This document shows positions 58,847-64,000 of a stretch of DNA of 64,000 nt, piece after piece. The stretch is from Peribacillus asahii (GTDB taxonomy: Bacteria > Bacillota > Bacilli > Bacillales > DSM-1321), in contig NZ_QWVS01000013.1 in assembly GCF_003570725.1 (NCBI RefSeq), positions 288,001-352,000 of the forward strand, read 5' to 3'. Made by a program: the position numbers and the translations under genes. How positions within the stretch are numbered: position 1 is the first letter of the stretch; every line of letters begins with the position of its first letter. Below the pieces are notes generated by a model, which saw only the letters and a list, made by a program, of their open reading frames with translations, ran no database searches and had not been told where the DNA came from.

Positions 58847-60055
58847 TCAATCCTTTTGTAACATTGAAGCTGCTTCAGTTAAAATTCGTTTCGCTGTCTC
58901 TGCTTTTGTCAGCATTGGCAAGTTGATGGCACTGCCATCTCGTTTAAATATCGTTACAATATTCGTATCTGTTCCAAAGCCTGCTCCTGCTGTCGTCACA
59001 TTATTGGCTACAATCATATCTGCATTCTTTTTCTCAAGCTTTCCACGTGCATATTCTTCTACTGCGTTCGTTTCAGCAGCAAACCCAATAATGAGTTGGT
59101 GAGTTTTCTTCATTCCCAACTCTTGAAGAATATCTTTTGTTCGTTCTAACTCAATGACATTGTCTCCCGGTTGTTTTTTCATTTTATGTGTATGATAAAC
59201 TTTTGGCTTATAATCGGCCACAGCAGCTGTACCAATAACAATATCCGTATCGTCATAAAATGGCCAGACCGCATCATACATCTCTGCTGCTGATTCTACT
59301 TGTACAACATGTGCTTTAGCAGGTGGCGCCAAATTGACTGGTCCTGAAATAAGCGTTACTTCTGCACCTAGTTTAATTGCTTCTTCTGCCAAAGCATACC
59401 CCATCTTGCCAGTCGAATGATTCGTTAAAAAACGAACGGGATCAATCGCTTCCCGCGTCGGCCCTGCTGTGATTAAACATTTCTTTCCGCTAAGCGGTAA
59501 TGGCTGATTCTTCTCATTAAAAGCCTGCTGCAAATGCTGAACAATCGTTTCGGGCTCTTCAAGGCGCCCTTTGCCAACATAACCACACGCTAAATAGCCT
59601 TCTCCTGGTTCAATGAACTGATAGCCGAAAGATCGTAATGTATCCATATTTTTTTGAACAGCAGGATGAGCATACATATGTACATTCATCGCTGGAGCAA
59701 CCCAAACTGGTGCTTCTGTTGCCAAAAGTGTTGTCGTAATCATATCATCAGCAATACCATTGGCAATCTTCCCAATCACATTCGCTGTTGCTGGAGCAAG
59801 TAGAATAAGATCTGGCCAATCCGCTAAATCAATATGAGCAATAACGGCTGAATCCTTCTCATCAAACGTGTCCGTATAAACATCATGTCGTGAGAGCGCT
59901 TGAAATGTAAGCGGAGTCACAAATTGACGAGCTGAATCACTCATGATTACCTTCACCGAAGCTCCTGCTTGTGTTAATCTACTTGTTAAAGCTGCTGCCT
60001 TATACACAGCAATCCCACCTGTTACACAAAGAAGAATCTTTTTATCGATAAGCAT
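58847..60055 (-). CDS. coaBC: CoaBC, phosphopantothenoylcysteine synthetase/decarboxylase
   Basis: 402 residues from the ATG at 60055 after GGGGGAA; a longer frame to 60079 is less likely. N-terminal flavoprotein decarboxylase (CoaC): CVTGGIAVYKAAALTSRL, APAMNVHMY, ACGYVGKGRLEEP. C-terminal synthetase (CoaB): KCLITAGPTREAIDPVRFLTN. Together they carry out two steps of coenzyme A synthesis. The stop overlaps the priA start. Confidence 0.96.
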   Translation of the reverse strand: MLIDKKILLCVTGGIAVYKAAALTSRLTQAGASVKVIMSDSARQFVTPLTFQALSRHDVYTDTFDEKDSAVIAHIDLADWPDLILLAPATANVIGKIANGIADDMITTTLLATEAPVWVAPAMNVHMYAHPAVQKNMDTLRSFGYQFIEPGEGYLACGYVGKGRLEEPETIVQHLQQAFNEKNQPLPLSGKKCLITAGPTREAIDPVRFLTNHSTGKMGYALAEEAIKLGAEVTLISGPVNLAPPAKAHVVQVESAAEMYDAVWPFYDDTDIVIGTAAVADYKPKVYHTHKMKKQPGDNVIELERTKDILQELGMKKTHQLIIGFAAETNAVEEYARGKLEKKNADMIVANNVTTAGAGFGTDTNIVTIFKRDGSAINLPMLTKAETAKRILTEAASMLQKD

Positions 60056-60211
60056 AGAATTTCCCCCTAGCTTGAACATTGTTTAGTTTATTATAATCCA
60101 AATGGATATAAAACGAATATCACTTTACCTTTTGAAACGATTATCATTCAAACATCTATTCCAATAGAATAAGTTCATGCAGACATCCCCTTCTCCTGCA
60201 CAAAAAGAAAA

Positions 60212-60283
60212 GGTCTGACAACGTTTGCAGAGCGAGATACGGTAGATAAACTACCGAGCCTCATTGCTTTACGGAGTCAGACC
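60212..60283 (-). terminator. Long structured hairpin after rpoZ
   Basis: Outer arms GGTCTGAC / GTCAGACC (8 bp) enclose an inner perfect hairpin CGGTAG / CTACCG, with short CGT, GCA and GAG pairings between. On the minus strand it is followed by TTTTCTTTTTG. The position 27 bases after the rpoZ stop suggests a terminator, but at 72 bases it is longer than usual. Confidence 0.6.
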
Positions 60284-60309
60284 CGAAAAGGTCAAGCAAA
60301 TACGATTAC

Positions 60310-60516
60310 TTACTTTTCTTCATATTGATTCGTATAAGTTAATTTTCCAGAATAAATTTCCTCTAGCGCACGACCAACAGATTTATGAGAAACTGGCTTT
60401 TCAACCTGGCAATCTTCCTTCATTTGCATTTCACGAGCGCGCTTAGCAGCAACAGAAACAAGTGAGTATTTAGAATCAATTTTAAGTAATAAAGAATCAA
60501 TTGGTGGATATAACAT
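60310..60516 (-). CDS. rpoZ: RNA polymerase omega subunit
   Basis: 68 residues: [43 protein letters not shown]. Omega stabilises the beta-prime subunit. It follows gmk by three bases in the usual gmk-rpoZ order. Confidence 0.96.
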   Translation of the reverse strand: MLYPPIDSLLLKIDSKYSLVSVAAKRAREMQMKEDCQVEKPVSHKSVGRALEEIYSGKLTYTNQYEEK

Positions 60517-60519
60517 AAT

Positions 60520-61408
<889 letters not shown>

Positions 61409-61462
61409 TATTGTCCTCCATCCCTATTCTATTGTCACCTTGAAGCTTTAATCATAAACAAC

Positions 61463-62338
61463 CTATTCAATATTTTGAACTTGTTCTTTCATCTTTTCTA
61501 ATAAGCTTTTCATTTCGACAACTTCCTTTGTAATAAGAGAGTCATTTCCCTTTGAACCAATTGTGTTGACTTCTCGGTTCATCTCTTGTACAAGAAAATC
61601 AAGCTTACGACCAATCGGATCTTTTTGCTTCAATGTTTCTGCGAATTGTAATAAGTGGCTTTCTAATCTAGTTAACTCTTCGTTAATGTCACACTTATCT
61701 GCAAAAATGGCAGCTTCTGTAACAAGTCGACTTTCTTCAATCAATCCGTCCGTTAACTCGTTTAACTTCATCGCTAGCCTGTCTTTATAAGCACGAACAA
61801 CAGAAGGAGCATATTGTTTCACATGCTGTGCAATAGCTGCTAACTTTTCCTTATGTTTTTCTAAGTCATAAGCTAGCTCTTGACCTTCTTGAACACGCAT
61901 ACGTTTTACATCTTCTAACGCGCTTGTTAAGGCTTGCAGTAGAAGCCATTCCACTTCATCATTTTCTGCGGGCACTTCCTCTACCGAAAAAACCGTTTCA
62001 AGTTTCAGTAAATCTTGTAACGTAACTTGTGATGTAAACTGATACTTTTCTTGTACTGTATCTATGAGTGAAACAAATTGATCTGCAATATCCCAATCGA
62101 ACTTCAGCTCCTTAGAAACAAGGCCTTCTCCTTCGACTGTAATAAAAATTTCTCCCCGTCCACGTCGAATATATTCATTTGCTTTCTTCTTTACTTTATC
62201 TTCTAAGAATAAAAGCTGTCGCGGCATTCGAATATTGTATTCACAAAAGCGATGATTCACCGTTTTAATTTCAACAGTTACCCTTACATGATCATTCTCT
62301 GCCTTACCTCGTCCATAGCCTGTCATACTAATAACCAT
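61463..62338 (-). CDS. yloC: YloC, YicC-family endoribonuclease
   Basis: 291 residues from the ATG at 62338. N-terminal YicC block MVISMTGYGRGKAENDHVRV and TVNHRFCEYNIRMPRQL; C-terminal DUF1732 region DPIGRKLDFLVQEMNREVNTIGSKGND. The YicC family has recently been assigned endoribonuclease activity; the direct role here is inferred. First gene of the yloC-remA-gmk-rpoZ group. Confidence 0.94.
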   Translation of the reverse strand: MVISMTGYGRGKAENDHVRVTVEIKTVNHRFCEYNIRMPRQLLFLEDKVKKKANEYIRRGRGEIFITVEGEGLVSKELKFDWDIADQFVSLIDTVQEKYQFTSQVTLQDLLKLETVFSVEEVPAENDEVEWLLLQALTSALEDVKRMRVQEGQELAYDLEKHKEKLAAIAQHVKQYAPSVVRAYKDRLAMKLNELTDGLIEESRLVTEAAIFADKCDINEELTRLESHLLQFAETLKQKDPIGRKLDFLVQEMNREVNTIGSKGNDSLITKEVVEMKSLLEKMKEQVQNIE

Positions 62339-62392
62339 GGTTTCACTTCCTATCAAACATAATGTACAGTCATTATATGTATTGGAAAAAAT

Positions 62393-62423
62393 AAAAAGGT
62401 AATAGAGAACACTCTACTACCTT
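62393..62423 (-). terminator. Terminator after yloB
   Basis: 12-bp stem AAGGTAGTAGAG / CTCTATTACCTT with one mismatch and a 4-base loop, 17 bases after the yloB stop, followed by TTTTATTTTTT on the minus strand. Confidence 0.8.
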
Positions 62424-62440
62424 ATGGATTATATCATATA

Positions 62441-64000
62441 TTATTTTGATTTTCTTGCTAAAAAGCTGCCAGCCAGTAAAAAAGTTGGAATCGACGACAT
62501 TCCGATAATTAACAGCCAATCACGAGCAGGAATCGCAATCGTATGGAAAATCAGTTGCAATGGCTGATAATAAATGACCGCAATCATTAACAGTAAAGAA
62601 GACAATACGGCACCAACTAAATATTTATTTCCAAAAGGATTTCGTGAAAAGATGGAACGTTCGCTTCGGCAGTCAAACACGTGAATCAGCTGCGTTAGCA
62701 CTAATGTAGCAAAAGCGACCGTCTGAGCATATTCCAAATTGTCCGGATTCGCACGATAGACAATATAAAAAGCAATCAAGGTGGAAACACCAATTAAAAA
62801 ACCGCGAGAAATGATTTTCCACCCAAGTCCCCTTGCAAATACGCCTTCGTTTGGACTGCGCGGCTTTTGCTTCATCACATCATCTTCTGGCTCATCTAGA
62901 CCTAAAGCCATCGCCGGTAAACCATCTGTCACTAAATTGACGAATAAGATTTGAATAGGCACCATCGGCAACGGTAAGGCACAAAGCATGGCAAAAAACA
63001 TCACCAAAATTTCTCCTACATTCGAAGCTAATAAATAACGAATAAACTTCCGAATGTTTTCATAAATATTTCGTCCTTCTTTAATCGCTGATTTAATCGT
63101 CGCAAAATTATCATCCACTAATATGAGTGAGGAAGCTTCTTTTGCCACATCTGTTCCTGTAATCCCCATCGCTACCCCAATATCCGCTGTTTTAATAGCC
63201 GGGGCATCATTCACTCCATCGCCGGTCATCGCTACGATATGCCCTTTATTTTGCAGAGCCTTTACAATTTGTAGTTTGTGCTCAGGTGACACACGAGCGA
63301 ACACCGCAACATCTTCCACTATTTCTTCTAGCTCTTCAAACGACAAATCATTTAATTGCTTCCCTTCAATAACCTTCTCCTTGCCCTTTAAAATACCGAG
63401 CTGCGCAGCAATCGCTTTAGCGGTCGTTACATGGTCTCCCGTAATCATCACTGTTTTAATGCCTGCTTCTCGACATTCTTTAATAGCTTGCTTCACTTCA
63501 GGACGCGGAGGATCAATCATTCCTTGCAGCCCCATAAATGTTAAGTTCTTTTCAGCTTCCTCTTCATGTAACACGACATGTCCAGCCGCTAATGGCTTAT
63601 AGCCTACCGCAATCATCCGAAGAGCAAGTGAAGCTAGTCCTTCCATTTCTCGATGAACACTTGCTTGATATTCTTTATTCAAAGGAGCTGTTTTCCCATC
63701 CCACAAAATCGACTCACAGCGAGCAAACAGGACATCTGGAGCCCCTTTCGTTACAACAAAATGCTTTCCTGCTTCATCTTTTATGATGACACTCATCATT
63801 TTTCGTGTCGAATCAAACGGAAATTCCTTCACAATTGTAAACTTCTCAAACAATTGCTCTCTCGTTAATCCTGCTTTTAATGCAGCAACAAACATCGCTC
63901 CTTCTGTTGGATCACCATCTAACGTAAACCGATCTCCTTTTCTCACTAAATCCGCTTTATTACACAGCATACCGAATGTTAACAATTGAAGCAATGACTT
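62441..64000 (-). CDS. yloB: P-type calcium-transporting ATPase (YloB), partial
   Basis: The last 520 codons; the 5' end is beyond the right edge, so the phosphorylation motif DKTGT and the N-terminal membrane segments are missing here. The visible part starts in the nucleotide-binding domain: DGDPTEGAMFVAA, FPFDSTRKMMSVI, KGAPDVLFARC, then MITGDHVTTAKAIA and AMTGDGVNDAPAIKTADIGVAMG. Six C-terminal helices follow, including FVNLVTDGLPAMALGLDEPEDD. It pumps Ca2+ (or a similar cation) out of the cell at the expense of ATP. In B. subtilis YloB accumulates during sporulation. Confidence 0.95.
   Translation of the reverse strand, partial: KSLLQLLTFGMLCNKADLVRKGDRFTLDGDPTEGAMFVAALKAGLTREQLFEKFTIVKEFPFDSTRKMMSVIIKDEAGKHFVVTKGAPDVLFARCESILWDGKTAPLNKEYQASVHREMEGLASLALRMIAVGYKPLAAGHVVLHEEEAEKNLTFMGLQGMIDPPRPEVKQAIKECREAGIKTVMITGDHVTTAKAIAAQLGILKGKEKVIEGKQLNDLSFEELEEIVEDVAVFARVSPEHKLQIVKALQNKGHIVAMTGDGVNDAPAIKTADIGVAMGITGTDVAKEASSLILVDDNFATIKSAIKEGRNIYENIRKFIRYLLASNVGEILVMFFAMLCALPLPMVPIQILFVNLVTDGLPAMALGLDEPEDDVMKQKPRSPNEGVFARGLGWKIISRGFLIGVSTLIAFYIVYRANPDNLEYAQTVAFATLVLTQLIHVFDCRSERSIFSRNPFGNKYLVGAVLSSLLLMIAVIYYQPLQLIFHTIAIPARDWLLIIGMSSIPTFLLAGSFLARKSK

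Overview
The window is a stretch of chromosome from a low-GC, endospore-forming Gram-positive bacterium of the Bacillaceae. The evidence is the near-complete match to the Bacillus subtilis gene order codY-hslUV-xerC-trmFO-topA-dprA-sucDC ... rpoZ-gmk-remA-yloC-yloB, the sporulation peptide gene spoVM, the Bacillus lipid regulator FapR with its operator, and the PrkC/PrpC kinase-phosphatase pair. Species cannot be named from the sequence alone. Every gene lies on the minus strand except rpmB, the same exception as in B. subtilis. Reading right to left is therefore the direction of transcription.

Layout from left to right. 1-4.7 kb: codY (cut by the edge), hslU, hslV, xerC, trmFO. 4.7-5.2 kb: a gene-poor gap. 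5.2-11 kb: topA, dprA, succinyl-CoA synthetase. 11-20.7 kb: a FlhB-like/FliK-like pair (ylqH, ylqG), rnhB, rbgA, signal peptidase I, and the translation/targeting genes rplS, trmD, rimM, ylqD, khpA, rpsP, ffh, ylxM. 20.8-32.9 kb: a 12-kb accessory block (see below). 33-42.3 kb: ftsY, smc, rnc, acpP, fabG, fabD, plsX, fapR. 42.4-47 kb: recG, fakA, yloU, rpmB. 47-56 kb: spoVM, thiN, rpe, rsgA, prkC, prpC, rlmN, rsmB, fmt, def. 56-64 kb: priA, coaBC, rpoZ, gmk, remA, yloC and the C-terminal part of a P-type calcium ATPase.

The most unusual part is the accessory block between ftsY and ylxM, which are adjacent in B. subtilis. It reads as one translationally coupled operon: a secreted/membrane protein with an amidotransferase-like region, an ABC-2 ATPase and permease, a coiled-coil membrane protein with a long Gly/Ser linker, a MoxR AAA+ ATPase, a DUF58 protein, a BatA-like vWA membrane protein, and a large vWA protein. 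The last gene is cut in two by an in-frame TAA with no frameshift. The block has its own candidate ECF-type promoter, is preceded by the ftsY terminator, and ends just upstream of a sigma-A-like promoter for ylxM-ffh. By analogy with MoxR/DUF58/vWA (Bat) operons, I infer an envelope-located chaperone or assembly machine coupled to an ABC exporter. Its substrate is unknown.

Regulatory features include a FapR operator at the fapR promoter, an L19-type leader before rplS, about fourteen intrinsic terminators, several sigma-A-like promoters, and unexplained inverted repeats upstream of the signal peptidase gene, after rpoZ and in front of rpmB. All matches to families and to B. subtilis proteins are from memory. 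No database search or computation was run.
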